Below, piece after piece: positions 19,157-27,806 of a stretch of 64,000 nt of DNA. Under the pieces are notes generated by a model. The model was not told where the DNA came from and searched no databases. It saw nothing but the letters and a program-made list of their open reading frames with translations. Each line of letters begins with the position of its first letter. Positions within the stretch are counted from its first letter, which is position 1. Made by a program: the position numbers and the translations under genes. This DNA is from JAJXWB01 sp037044955 (GTDB taxonomy: Bacteria; Pseudomonadota; Alphaproteobacteria; Rhizobiales; Beijerinckiaceae): positions 310,001-374,000 of the forward strand of contig JBAOHX010000004.1 of NCBI GenBank assembly GCA_037044955.1, given 5' to 3'.

Positions 19157-20173
19157 ATGACCGTTTCCGGCAAGCCCTTCGACGATTTCCGCAACCTTCT
19201 CGACGTAATGCCGGAGGCCTCCGAACAGGCGCTCGCCGCCGTGCGCGCGCGCGACGCGCAATTGACCAAGCCGCCGGGCTCGCTCGGGCGGCTCGAGGAA
19301 ATCGTGGAATGGCTCGCCGCCTGGCAGGCCAAGGCGCCGCCGATGGTCGAGCGGCCGACGGTCGTCGTCTTCGCCGGCAATCACGGCGTCACGGCGCAAG
19401 GGGTGTCGCCCTATCCGCGCGAGGTGACGCAGCAGATGGTCGCCAATTTCGGCGCGGGCGGCGCGGCCGTGAACCAGATTTGCGGGACTTTCGGCGCCGG
19501 CCTGAAGGTCTTCGAAATGGCGCTGGAAATCCCGACCAAGGACATCACGCAGGACGCGGCGATGACCGAGGCCGAATGCGCCGCCACCATGGCCTTCGGC
19601 ATGGAGGCGATATCAGGCGCCGACCTGATCGCGCCCGGCGAAATGGGCATCGGCAATACGACGCCGGCGGCGGCTGTCTATTATGCGCTCTATGGCGGCA
19701 AGGCGGCGGACTGGGTTGGGCGCGGCACGGGCGTCGACGATGCGGGCCTGGCGCGCAAAATCGACGCCGTCGAGCGCGCCGTGGCGCTGCATCGCGACCA
19801 TCTCGGCGATCCCTTCGAAATCCTGCGTCGCCTCGGCGGGCGCGAATTGGCGGCGATCGCCGGCGCCATTCTCGCCGCGCGCATCGAGCGCGTGCCTGTC
19901 GTGCTCGACGGCTACGTCGTCGGCGCCGCCGCCGCCGTGCTGCACGCGCTCGACCGCAACGCGCTCGACCATTGCATCGCCGGCCATGTTTCGGCCGAAG
20001 GCGCGCATGGCGAAGTGCTGAGGCGTCTCGGCAAGAAGCCGCTGCTCGATCTCGGCATGAAGCTCGGCGAGGGCTCGGGCGCCGCGCTCTCGATCGGCAT
20101 CATCCAGGCCGCGCTCGCCTGCTGGACCGGCATGGCGACCTTCGACAGCGCGGGCGTGAGCGACCGGACCTAG
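19157..20173 (+). CDS. cobT: Nicotinate-nucleotide:dimethylbenzimidazole phosphoribosyltransferase CobT
   Basis: A 338-residue cytosolic enzyme that makes alpha-ribazole phosphate, the lower ligand of cobalamin, from nicotinate mononucleotide and dimethylbenzimidazole. Seen: the start of the family (LTKPPGSLGRLEEI), VFAGNHGVTAQGVSPYP, the substrate loop GEMGIGNTTPAAA, WVGRGTGVDD and the C-terminal HVSAEGAHGEVL, which holds the catalytic glutamate. Its length is normal. It forms a divergent pair with cobS, so the two final steps of cobalamin assembly share one intergenic region. Confidence 0.93.
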   Translation: MTVSGKPFDDFRNLLDVMPEASEQALAAVRARDAQLTKPPGSLGRLEEIVEWLAAWQAKAPPMVERPTVVVFAGNHGVTAQGVSPYPREVTQQMVANFGAGGAAVNQICGTFGAGLKVFEMALEIPTKDITQDAAMTEAECAATMAFGMEAISGADLIAPGEMGIGNTTPAAAVYYALYGGKAADWVGRGTGVDDAGLARKIDAVERAVALHRDHLGDPFEILRRLGGRELAAIAGAILAARIERVPVVLDGYVVGAAAAVLHALDRNALDHCIAGHVSAEGAHGEVLRRLGKKPLLDLGMKLGEGSGAALSIGIIQAALACWTGMATFDSAGVSDRT

Positions 20174-20237
20174 CCGGGATCGCCGGCCTCCGGCCGGCAA
20201 TTCGCCGAAGAAGCTGGCCGAAGGCCGGCGCGCCCGC

Positions 20238-21173
20238 TTACAGTCCCTTGATGAAATCCAGCAGCGCCTTGTTCACTTCGGCGGGCTTCTCCTGCTGGAT
20301 CCAGTGGCCCGCGCCCTCGATGATGACCTTGGAGCGCAGGTTCGGCAGCAACAGGTCCATCGTCTCCAGCGATTTCGCGCCGATGAGGCCGGTGATGACG
20401 GGGTCCTTCGCGCCGGCGATGAAGCACGAGGGCTGAAAAATCTTCGCGTCCTGCCAGGGCGCGCCCAATTCCCAGTTGCGGTCGATGTTGCGATACCAGT
20501 TGATGCCGCCCGCGATGCCTGTGCGCGAAAAGGTTTCGATGTAGTGCTGGATCTCCGTCTCGCTGATCCATGCGGGCGCCTGTTCCGGAATTTTTGCGTC
20601 TTCCACCATGCCGCGACCGGGCTTCAGCATCAGGCCTAGGCCCGTGCCGTAGTAAATGGCGCGCAAGGTATGGCTCCAGTCGCGCGCCATTTCTTCTTCC
20701 ACCACTCCGGGCTTCTGGAAATATTGCCAGTAGAAGGTGGAGATGCCCTGCTGTTTCAGTATCTCCAGCGGCGCCGCAGGGCCGCGATTGCGCAGGGGAA
20801 CCGACAACGCGGCGACGGCGGGAAACACGTCCGGCCGGAACATGGCCGCGCTCCACGCAACCTGCGCGCCCCAGTCGTGCCCCACCATGATCGCCTGTTT
20901 CTCGCCGAGGGCCTCCACCAGCGCCACGACATCGCCGACGAGGTGGAAGATCGTGTAGGCGCCGATGTCTTTCGGCGCGCTCGTGCCGCCATAGCCGCGC
21001 ATGTCGGGCGCGACGACGCGATAGCCGGCCGCCGCGATCGCCGGGATCTGATGGCGCCAGGAATAGGAGAGCTCCGGCCAGCCGTGGCAGAGCAGCACGA
21101 GCGGACCCTTGCCCTGCTCGACGATCTGCATGTCGAGGCCGTTGGCCTTCACCATCCGGGTTTGCGCCGTCAT
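20238..21173 (-). CDS. Alpha/beta hydrolase, epoxide-hydrolase-like
   Basis: A 311-residue alpha/beta hydrolase close in pattern to soluble epoxide hydrolases. Seen: the oxyanion motif CHGWPELSYSWRHQI, the nucleophile elbow MVGHDWGAQVAW with aspartate as nucleophile, cap-domain tyrosine sites, and the catalytic histidine in IIEGAGHWIQQEKP. The aspartate nucleophile fits epoxide hydrolase or haloalkane dehalogenase rather than a serine esterase; the HGWPE motif favours epoxide hydrolase. I use the ATG at 21173, after a GGAGGAATAAG site; the same frame stays open to 21311 without a ribosome site. Confidence 0.85.
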   Translation of the reverse strand: MTAQTRMVKANGLDMQIVEQGKGPLVLLCHGWPELSYSWRHQIPAIAAAGYRVVAPDMRGYGGTSAPKDIGAYTIFHLVGDVVALVEALGEKQAIMVGHDWGAQVAWSAAMFRPDVFPAVAALSVPLRNRGPAAPLEILKQQGISTFYWQYFQKPGVVEEEMARDWSHTLRAIYYGTGLGLMLKPGRGMVEDAKIPEQAPAWISETEIQHYIETFSRTGIAGGINWYRNIDRNWELGAPWQDAKIFQPSCFIAGAKDPVITGLIGAKSLETMDLLLPNLRSKVIIEGAGHWIQQEKPAEVNKALLDFIKGL

Positions 21174-21261
21174 CTTATTCCTCCACGCGCGAAGTCTTGC
21201 CGCTTCGAGGCGCGGAGCTTCGCGGGCGCAGAGCGCGCGCGTCAACTCGTGGGGGCAGGGA

Positions 21262-22809
21262 TCAGGCGGCGGTGCGATGCGCGGCGCGCGTCGCGTGCGC
21301 GTCCGTTTCATGCTCGCCGAAACGGGGCAGGGCGTTCATCACGCGCTCGGGCGGGAATACGACGATGACCTCGGTTCCCTCGCGCACCTTCGAGCGCAGC
21401 GTGAACGTGCCGCCGTGCAGTTCGACCAGCCCCTTCACGATCGGCAGGCCGAGGCCCGACCCTTCGTCGGCGTTCTTCTGGGCGAGCGTGCCGCGTCCGA
21501 ACGAGGACATGACGATCGGGATTTCGTGCTCGGGAATGCCGGTGCCGGTATCGCGCACCGAGAAATACTGGCCGCCTGCCTGCGTCCAGCCGACCTTGAT
21601 CGTGATCTGGCCGCCCTGCGGGGTGAACTTGATGGCGTTCGTCATCAGGTTCAGCGCGACCTGGCGGATGGCGCGTTCGTCGGCCCAAAGGCGCGGCAGG
21701 TCGTTTTCGATCGCTTCGTTGATCGCGATGCCGCGCTTTTGCGCGCGCAACAGCAGCAGATGCTCGCAGTCCTGGATGATGGCGCTGAGCGAGATGGCGT
21801 CTTCCTTGAGTTCGTAGCGTCCCGCCTCGACGCGCGACAGGTCGAGGATTTCGTTGATGAGCGCGAGCAGGTGCTGGCCGCTCGAATGGATGTCGTTGGA
21901 ATAGTCGCGATAGGCGGGGACGGCGTGCGCGCCGAACAATTCGTCCTTCATGACCTCCGAGAAGCCGAGAATGGCGTTGAGGGGCGTGCGCAACTCGTGG
22001 CTCATCGTGGCGAGGAAGCGCGACTTGGCGAGATTGGCTTCTTCCGCGCGTCGCCGCGCCTCGTCGGAATTGGACTTGGCCTGTTCGAGTTCGGCGATCA
22101 GCCCGTCCTTCTCGGCCTGCGCGTAGAGCGCGCTGAGCGAAGTCTCGTAGAGGCGGCGCGCGAGCGCGACGAAATAGATTTCCGCGCCACAGACGAAGGC
22201 CGTGGTCGCAAGCACCGGCGTGTCGTTCATCGAGCTTGCCGCGACGCCCGCGATCGCGAGGCAGAGCGGCGTCACCGCGGCGTAGACGGCGTTGGGAATG
22301 GTCGCCGTCGCCATGGCGGTCATGGCGCCCAGCATCAGCAGGATCGCGAGCAGGAAACCGCGCGCCTCCCCCTTGCCGAACATCAGGACGAGAACGACGA
22401 TCGACGCCCAGGCGATGCCGAGCATCGCCTCGATCAGGATGATCTTCGTCCGCCACGCGCGCACGGAGGTGATTTCCGCCTGCCGCAGGAAGAGTTTCGA
22501 TGCGAGAAAGGCGCCGCCGACAGCGACCCATACGGTCGCCGTCCAGATGCCGACGAATTGCACGGGCGCCCAGAAGGTGGAGACGCCGCCGATCGCCAGC
22601 GCGATAAGGACGGCCCAGGGCGCCGACGAAATCCTGTTTTCGGCGTAGATGCGCAGCAGTTCGCCTTCGAAGGCGCCGTGACCCGCCCCGCCGGTCGTGA
22701 GCTTCTCGCGCGCCTCGCGAACCTTGTAGGCGAGGCGTCTGCGTTCCGTCGAAGGGCGGGAATTGGCGCCGCGACCGCGCTCGATCATCTCGGCGGTGAT
22801 TTGACTCAT
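21262..22809 (-). CDS. Membrane sensor histidine kinase (PdhS/PleC-like)
   Basis: A 515-residue hybrid-free sensor kinase. A cytosolic N-terminus is followed by two clusters of hydrophobic spans (about residues 65-110 and 125-205), a coiled coil (AELEQAKSNSDEARRRAEEA), the phospho-acceptor H-box FLATMSHELRTPLNAILGFSEVM, N-box NLMTNAIKF, G1 DTGTGIP and G2 GSGLGLPIVKGL. The kinase core resembles the PleC/PdhS group that signals to DivK in alphaproteobacteria; that link is inference. No response regulator is adjacent. The 3' end lies about 90 bp from the hydrolase start. Confidence 0.85.
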   Translation of the reverse strand: MSQITAEMIERGRGANSRPSTERRRLAYKVREAREKLTTGGAGHGAFEGELLRIYAENRISSAPWAVLIALAIGGVSTFWAPVQFVGIWTATVWVAVGGAFLASKLFLRQAEITSVRAWRTKIILIEAMLGIAWASIVVLVLMFGKGEARGFLLAILLMLGAMTAMATATIPNAVYAAVTPLCLAIAGVAASSMNDTPVLATTAFVCGAEIYFVALARRLYETSLSALYAQAEKDGLIAELEQAKSNSDEARRRAEEANLAKSRFLATMSHELRTPLNAILGFSEVMKDELFGAHAVPAYRDYSNDIHSSGQHLLALINEILDLSRVEAGRYELKEDAISLSAIIQDCEHLLLLRAQKRGIAINEAIENDLPRLWADERAIRQVALNLMTNAIKFTPQGGQITIKVGWTQAGGQYFSVRDTGTGIPEHEIPIVMSSFGRGTLAQKNADEGSGLGLPIVKGLVELHGGTFTLRSKVREGTEVIVVFPPERVMNALPRFGEHETDAHATRAAHRTAA

Positions 22810-23081
22810 TACGACCGATCCACGCGACCACGCGACACGACTAAGAGGGTTTAATTTTGCGCGATAAAACTTAACGACTGCCTGATTCCACGGCCCCGAT
22901 TCGATTTAAATACTGTCGAAGCCGCCCCACGAGCGACCGGCCGCGCTCCCGGCGCGTGCGGGCTCCGCACATCCCGAACGCCCCGCCCGGAGCAGCCCGC
23001 CGTCTGTCGCTTTCAACAGATATGGGGGGGTGTTAATGCTTTGGGCGCGCGCGGCGACCGCGCCGCCAGAGAGTATGGTTA

Positions 23082-23693
23082 ATGATCCTTTACGATACCA
23101 AGGTTGCCCCCAATCCCCGCCGCGTCCGCATTTTCCTCGCCGAAAAGGGTCTTCAGGTTCCGATGGTCCAGGTCGACCTCGGCAAGATGGAGCACAAGCA
23201 GGCGGAATATGCGAAGATCAATGCGCTGCAGCGTACGCCCTCGCTCGTCCTCGACGACGGGACGGTGATTACCGAGTCGATCGCCATCTGCCGCTATTTC
23301 GAGGAGCTGCATCCTGAACCGAACCTTTTCGGGCAGGGCGCGCTCGGGCGCGCGACCGTCGAAATGTGGCGCCGGCGGGTCGAGCTCAATCTCATGATGC
23401 CGACGGCGATGGTCTTTCGCCACACGCACCCGGCCATGGCGGCGCTCGAAGTTCCGCAGATCCCGCAGGTCGCCGAAACCAACCGGCCGCGCGTCCTCGA
23501 TTTTCTGAAAGTGCTCGACGACCGGCTCGCCCAGACCCGGTGGCTCGGCGGCGACGATTTCTCCATCGCCGATGTCGACGGCCTCGTCGCCATGGACTTC
23601 CTGCGGATGGCGCGCATCCAGCCGCCGGGCGAACTCGTCAATCTGGCCCGCTGGCACGGCGAATTGTCCGCGCGCCCGAGCGCGAAGGCGTAA
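23082..23693 (+). CDS. Glutathione S-transferase family protein
   Basis: A 203-residue GST. The thioredoxin-like N-terminal domain has MILYDTKVAPNPRRVRIFLAEKG and the cis-proline/glutathione-binding TPSLVLDDGTVITESIAICRYFEE; the C-terminal helical domain ends DDFSIADVDGLVAMDFLRMARI, where the N-capping box S-x-x-D is kept. It acts in the cytosol on unknown electrophiles. It starts an apparent three-gene run with an MBL hydrolase 5 bp after its stop and a uracil-DNA glycosylase-like gene after that. Confidence 0.87.
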   Translation: MILYDTKVAPNPRRVRIFLAEKGLQVPMVQVDLGKMEHKQAEYAKINALQRTPSLVLDDGTVITESIAICRYFEELHPEPNLFGQGALGRATVEMWRRRVELNLMMPTAMVFRHTHPAMAALEVPQIPQVAETNRPRVLDFLKVLDDRLAQTRWLGGDDFSIADVDGLVAMDFLRMARIQPPGELVNLARWHGELSARPSAKA

Positions 23694-23698
23694 CTCGG

Positions 23699-24445
23699 AT
23701 GCAAGTGACCTTCGTCGGCACGGGGGACGCTTTCGGCAGCGGCGGTCGCGCGCACACCTGCCTGCGCCTCGATCACGACGGCCGGGCGATGATGATCGAT
23801 TTCGGCGCCGGGTCCATCGTCGGCTGGCGCCGCCTCGGTTTCTCGTTCAACGACATCGACGGCATTCTCATCAGCCATTTGCACGGCGACCATTTCGGCG
23901 GCCTGCCTTTTCTGCTGCTCGAGGCGCAATTCGTCGACCCGCGCGACAAGCCCCTGCCGATCTTCGGGCCGCCGGGCCTGCGCTCCCGCCTCGCCATGGC
24001 GATGGAGGCGTTTTTTCCCGGCACGACTGGCATCAAATGGCGCTTTCCCTGGGAGATTCACGAAATCGCGCCGCCTTCGCGCGACAATCTCGCGGGCTTC
24101 GACGTGCGCACGATGGAAGTGATTCACGCTTCCGGCGCGCCGGCGACAGCGGTGCGCATCGAGGCGGGCGGCAAGGCCTTCGCCTTCTCCGGCGATACGG
24201 CCTGGACCGACGCCCTGATCGACGTTTCCGTCGGCGCCGATCTCTTCGCCTGCGAATGCCATTCGATGTCGCCCAAGGCGCCGGGCCACATGGACTGGCC
24301 GCGCCTGCGCGAGAACCTGCCGCGCATCAGCGCGCGCCGTCTCGTCATCACGCACATGGGCCCCGAGGTCCTCGCCAATCTCGACGCGATCCGCGGCGAA
24401 AGCGGATTGGACGCCGCCTATGACGGCCTCGTCGTCAAGCTCTGA
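23699..24445 (+). CDS. MBL-fold metal-dependent hydrolase
   Basis: A 248-residue metallo-beta-lactamase-fold protein of the RNase Z/arylsulfatase-like group. Seen: VTFVGTGDAFGSGGRAHTC at the start, the metal motif ISHLHGDHFGG, a further aspartate in FAFSGDTAWTD, and the last histidine in LVITHMGPE. It probably binds two zinc ions. It lacks the exosite of true RNase Z, so a small-molecule role is likelier. It starts 5 bp after the GST stop and overlaps the next gene by 26 nt. Confidence 0.85.
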   Translation: MQVTFVGTGDAFGSGGRAHTCLRLDHDGRAMMIDFGAGSIVGWRRLGFSFNDIDGILISHLHGDHFGGLPFLLLEAQFVDPRDKPLPIFGPPGLRSRLAMAMEAFFPGTTGIKWRFPWEIHEIAPPSRDNLAGFDVRTMEVIHASGAPATAVRIEAGGKAFAFSGDTAWTDALIDVSVGADLFACECHSMSPKAPGHMDWPRLRENLPRISARRLVITHMGPEVLANLDAIRGESGLDAAYDGLVVKL

Positions 24446-25064
24446 TCTGGAGAGGCTCGCCGCCGAAATCCGCGGCTGCCGGCTGTGCCTCGAACGGCCG
24501 GACGGCGCCCCCTTGCCACACGAGCCGCGCCCCGTGCTGCGCGTGTCGGGAACCGCGCGCCTCCTGATCGCCAGCCAGGCGCCGGGATTGCGCGTGCACA
24601 AGTCCGGCCTGCCGTTCGACGACGCTTCCGGCGACCGGCTACGCGCCTGGCTCGGGATGGATCGCGAGACCTTCTACGACACGCGCCGCGTCTGCATCGC
24701 GCCGATGGGCTTCTGCTTTCCGGGCTACGACGCGAAAGGCGGCGATCTGCCGCCGCGCAGGGAATGCGCGCGCCAATGGCACGACAGGCTGTTCGCGCTC
24801 CTGCCGCAGGTCGAGGCTGTGCTGGCGATCGGCGGCTACGCCCATCGCTATCATTTCGCGCGATTGGGACGTCCGCTGCCGAAAACGGCGAAGGTCGACG
24901 AGATCGTGCGCCAGTGGCGCGACTTCAAGGACGCCACGCCGCGCCTTTTCCCGCTGCCGCACCCCTCGTGGCGCAACACCGGCTGGCTGAAGCGCAATCC
25001 CTGGTTCGAGAGCGAACTCCTGCCGGACCTTCGCTCCGTCGTGAAAAGCGCGATCAGCGATTGA
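24420..25064 (+). CDS. Uracil-DNA glycosylase superfamily protein
   Basis: A 214-residue protein of the uracil-DNA glycosylase superfamily, related to the family-4/5 types. Cysteines in GCRLCLERPD suggest half of an iron-sulfur site; further motifs are LLIASQAPGLRVHKSGLPFDDASGDRLRAWL (binding pocket), FYDTRRVCIAPMGFCFPG, and LFPLPHPSWRN, which takes the place of the usual HPS loop. It removes uracil or another damaged base, by family. It overlaps the MBL gene and ends 10 nt inside the convergent dehydrogenase gene. Confidence 0.82.
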   Translation: MTASSSSSDLERLAAEIRGCRLCLERPDGAPLPHEPRPVLRVSGTARLLIASQAPGLRVHKSGLPFDDASGDRLRAWLGMDRETFYDTRRVCIAPMGFCFPGYDAKGGDLPPRRECARQWHDRLFALLPQVEAVLAIGGYAHRYHFARLGRPLPKTAKVDEIVRQWRDFKDATPRLFPLPHPSWRNTGWLKRNPWFESELLPDLRSVVKSAISD

Positions 25065-25923
25065 GGCGCGCGATCAGGCTCGATGTGTCCCAGCGCTTGC
25101 CGCCCATCTTCTGCACCTCGGCGTAGAACTGGTCGACGAGCGCGGTGACCGGCAGGTTCGCGCCGTTGTTGCGCGCTTCGGCGAGGCAGATGGACAGGTC
25201 CTTGCGCATCCAGTCGACGGCGAAACCGAAATCGAACTTGCCGTCGAGCATGGTCTTGAAGCGGTTCTCCATCTGCCAGGACTGCGCCGCGCCCTTCGAG
25301 ATGACGGCGACGACAGCCTCGCCGTCGAGGCCGGCCTTCTGCGCGAAGTGCAGGCCCTCCGACAGCCCCTGCACGAGGCCGGCGATGCAGATCTGGTTGA
25401 CCATCTTGGTGAGTTGTCCCGCGCCCGACGGCCCCATGAGGCGGCAGGCGCGCGCGAAGGCGGCGATGACGGGCTCCGCCTTGGCGTAGGGCTCGGCGTC
25501 GCCGCCGCACATCACCGTCAGCACGCCGTTCTCGGCGCCGGCCTGGCCGCCGGACACCGGCGCGTCGATGAAGGAAATGCCGAGTCTCTCCGCAGCGGCG
25601 TACAGCTCGCGCGCGACCTCGGCGGAAGCGGTGGTGTGATCGACGAAGATCGCGCCCTTCTTCATGCCGGCGAGCGCGCCCTCCGGCCCGAGCACGACAG
25701 AGCGCAGATCGTCGTCGTTGCCGACGCAGCAGAAGACGATGTCGCAATCCTTCGCCGCCTCGCGCGGCGTGGGCGCGGAGGCGCCGCCGAACTTCTCGAC
25801 CCATGCCTTCGCCTTGGCCGCGGAGCGATTGTAGACGACCACGTCGCAGCCGCCCTTGGTCTTCAGGTGGCCGGCCATCGGGAAGCCCATGACGCCGAGG
25901 CCGAGAAAAGCAACTTTGGTCAT
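25054..25923 (-). CDS. NAD(P)-dependent beta-hydroxyacid dehydrogenase (MmsB/GarR family)
   Basis: A 289-residue oxidoreductase of the 3-hydroxyisobutyrate dehydrogenase family. Seen: the Rossmann start VAFLGLGVMGFPMAGHL, FVDHTTASAEVA, the substrate motif FIDAPVSGGQAGAENG and the catalytic lysine region GAGQLTKMVNQICIAG. Its substrate could be 3-hydroxyisobutyrate, tartronate semialdehyde or a related acid; neighbours give no clue. The start is the ATG at 25923. It stands alone and converges with the glycosylase gene. Confidence 0.87.
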   Translation of the reverse strand: MTKVAFLGLGVMGFPMAGHLKTKGGCDVVVYNRSAAKAKAWVEKFGGASAPTPREAAKDCDIVFCCVGNDDDLRSVVLGPEGALAGMKKGAIFVDHTTASAEVARELYAAAERLGISFIDAPVSGGQAGAENGVLTVMCGGDAEPYAKAEPVIAAFARACRLMGPSGAGQLTKMVNQICIAGLVQGLSEGLHFAQKAGLDGEAVVAVISKGAAQSWQMENRFKTMLDGKFDFGFAVDWMRKDLSICLAEARNNGANLPVTALVDQFYAEVQKMGGKRWDTSSLIARLNR

Positions 25924-26109
25924 TGGACGCGCCCCTCGCAAAAACGGAATGCACGCTGGCATGCCACAGCGGCCGCGCGCTCGGCAAGCGCTGGCGGCCT
26001 TTATCCCGCCGTAAACCATTCAGGCGGGGTTCAGCCGTCAGGGATCAAAAGAGCGACAACCGCGTTTCCACGGGGAGATCCCGGCGGCGCCGGGGAGAAG
26101 GAGAGTTCC

Positions 26110-26457
26110 ATGACCCGCACTCGCAAGATCATCACCGCAGGTATGGCCGCGCTGACGCTCGGCGCTGCGGTCGCCGCCACCGCGACGCCTGCCGACGCCT
26201 TCGGCCGTCAGGGTTGGGGCGGACGCGGCGGTTACGCCTATGGCGGCGGCTGGGGCCGCGGCGGCTGGGGCCATCGCGGCTGGGGCGGCGGCGCCGGCCC
26301 GTGGGTGGCCGGCGCGATCGGCGGCCTCGCGCTCGGCGCGGTCGCGGCCGGCGCGTACAACGGATACGGCGGCGGCTATTGCGTCGCCAACCAGCCCGTC
26401 TACGACGACTGGGGCCAGTTCATCGGCTATCAGCGCGTGAGCGTCCCCTGCTACTGA
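26110..26457 (+). CDS. Secreted glycine/tryptophan-rich small protein
   Basis: A 115-residue protein with a clear signal peptide (charged MTRTRK, hydrophobic core to about residue 24, ATPADA cleavage site), then low-complexity repeats of glycine, tryptophan, arginine and tyrosine (for example GWGRGGWGHRGWGGG), a short hydrophobic glycine/alanine stretch that may be a membrane hairpin, and a C-terminus YCVANQPVYDDWGQFIGYQ. Such proteins are common in rhizobia and are of unknown role, possibly in the cell envelope. A strong terminator follows 20 bp after the stop. Confidence 0.75.
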   Translation: MTRTRKIITAGMAALTLGAAVAATATPADAFGRQGWGGRGGYAYGGGWGRGGWGHRGWGGGAGPWVAGAIGGLALGAVAAGAYNGYGGGYCVANQPVYDDWGQFIGYQRVSVPCY

Positions 26458-26477
26458 TCGAATGATCGGAGCCATTA

Positions 26478-26506
26478 ACGCCGCCGGCGCCCCCGGCGGC
26501 GTTTTT
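26478..26506 (+). terminator. Rho-independent terminator after the secreted Gly-rich gene
   Basis: A GC-rich hairpin (CGCCGCCGG / CCGGCGGCG with a 5-nt loop) is followed directly by five T residues. It lies 20 bp downstream of the stop at 26457 and points along the plus strand. Confidence 0.85.
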
Positions 26507-26615
26507 GCGTCATTGCGCTTCGCGCATTGGCGCTTCTGTGCTTATCTCCCTGCCGGCGTCGGCCACGCGGTCGCACAGGATGCGCAGTTAAGGCCGTGTT
26601 CTGAGGGAGAAAAGC

Positions 26616-27710
26616 ATGACGGTTGAAAGAAGAAAATTTCTCAAGACGGCCGCGCTCGCAGGCGCTGGCGCCGGCATCGCCGCGCCGGCCATCGCGCAGT
26701 CCGCCCCCGAAGTGAAATGGCGTCTGACGTCCAGCTTCCCGAAGTCGCTCGACACGCTGTTCGGCGGCGCCGAGGTGCTGTCGAAGGCCGTCGCCGACAT
26801 GACGGACGGCAAGTTCCAGATCCAGTGCTTTGCGGCCGGCGAAATCGTCCCCGGTCCCGGCGCGCTCGATGCGACGCAGAACGGAACCGTCGAGGTCGGC
26901 CAGACGGCGCTCTACTATTATTGGGGCAAGGACCCGACCTTCTGCTTCGGCGCAGCGGTCCCCTTCGGTCTCAACGCGCGCCAGGAAAACGCCTGGTTCT
27001 ATCATGGCGGCGGCAACGAGCTGATCGACGACTTCCTGTCGAGCTACAATCTCGTGGCGTTCCCGGGCGGCAATACCGGCACGCAGATGGGCGGCTGGTT
27101 CCGCAACGAGATCAAGACGGTCGCCGATCTCAAGGGCCTGAAGTTCCGCATCGCCGGCATGGCGGGCGCGGTCATGCAGAAGCTCGGCGCGGTGCCGCAG
27201 CAGATCGCGGGCGGCGACATCTATCCCGCGCTCGAGAAGGGCACGATCGACGCCGCCGAATGGGTCGGGCCGTATGACGACGAGAAGCTCGGCTTCAACA
27301 AGGTCGCGCCGTACTACTATTATCCCGGCTTCTGGGAAGGCGGCACCTGCCTGCACTATGTCGTCAACAAGGAGAAGTTCAACTCCTTGCCCAAGGCCTA
27401 CCAGGCTGTGCTGAAGACCGCCTGCGCCATGTCGAACGTCTCGATCCAGGCGAAATACGATGCGGTGAACCCGGCCGCGCTGAAGCGTCTGGTGGCGAGC
27501 GGCACGAAGCTGCGTCCCTTCTCGACGGAAATCCTCGAGGCCGCCTACAAGGCCTCGAATGAGCTTTACGCGGAGCTCTCCGCCAAGAACGAGAAGTTCA
27601 AGAAGATCCACGATTCCTACATGGCCTTCCGCAACGACGAATATCTGTGGTGGCAGGTCGCCGAGTTCGGCTACGACAATTTCATGGTGCGCCAGCGCGC
27701 CAAGGGTTGA
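26616..27710 (+). CDS. TRAP transporter solute-binding protein (TakP/DctP type)
   Basis: A 364-residue periplasmic binding protein. The twin-arginine-like leader ERRKFLKTAALAGAGAGIAAPAIAQ suggests Tat export, which is usual for this subgroup. The body matches the TakP group that binds 2-oxoacids (pyruvate, oxobutyrate) through a cation: FPKSLDTLFGGAEVL, GGWFRNEIKTVADLKGLKFRIAG, PALEKGTIDAAEWVGPYDDEKLG and PGFWEGG. The two permease genes are convergent to it on the other strand, separated by a shared terminator. Substrate assignment is by family resemblance only. Confidence 0.87.
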   Translation: MTVERRKFLKTAALAGAGAGIAAPAIAQSAPEVKWRLTSSFPKSLDTLFGGAEVLSKAVADMTDGKFQIQCFAAGEIVPGPGALDATQNGTVEVGQTALYYYWGKDPTFCFGAAVPFGLNARQENAWFYHGGGNELIDDFLSSYNLVAFPGGNTGTQMGGWFRNEIKTVADLKGLKFRIAGMAGAVMQKLGAVPQQIAGGDIYPALEKGTIDAAEWVGPYDDEKLGFNKVAPYYYYPGFWEGGTCLHYVVNKEKFNSLPKAYQAVLKTACAMSNVSIQAKYDAVNPAALKRLVASGTKLRPFSTEILEAAYKASNELYAELSAKNEKFKKIHDSYMAFRNDEYLWWQVAEFGYDNFMVRQRAKG

Positions 27711-27737
27711 TCGCGGGCCGACCGTGGTCGCGCAAAA

Positions 27738-27769
27738 AGAAGGCCCGGACGAAAGTCCGGGCCTTTTTG
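27738..27769. terminator. Bidirectional rho-independent terminator
   Basis: A perfect hairpin (GGCCCGGAC-GAAA-GTCCGGGCC) lies between A-rich and T-rich flanks, so it works from both sides between the convergent binding-protein and large-permease genes. The same nine-base stem occurs again at 31686-31714. Confidence 0.87.
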
Positions 27770-27806
27770 TCTGCGCCGCTCGTTTTCTCTGCGCTGACAG
27801 CGTCGC

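Noticed and set aside
20174..20237. Terminator between cobT and the hydrolase
   Set aside because: GC-rich inverted repeats exist, but there is no T-run on either strand.
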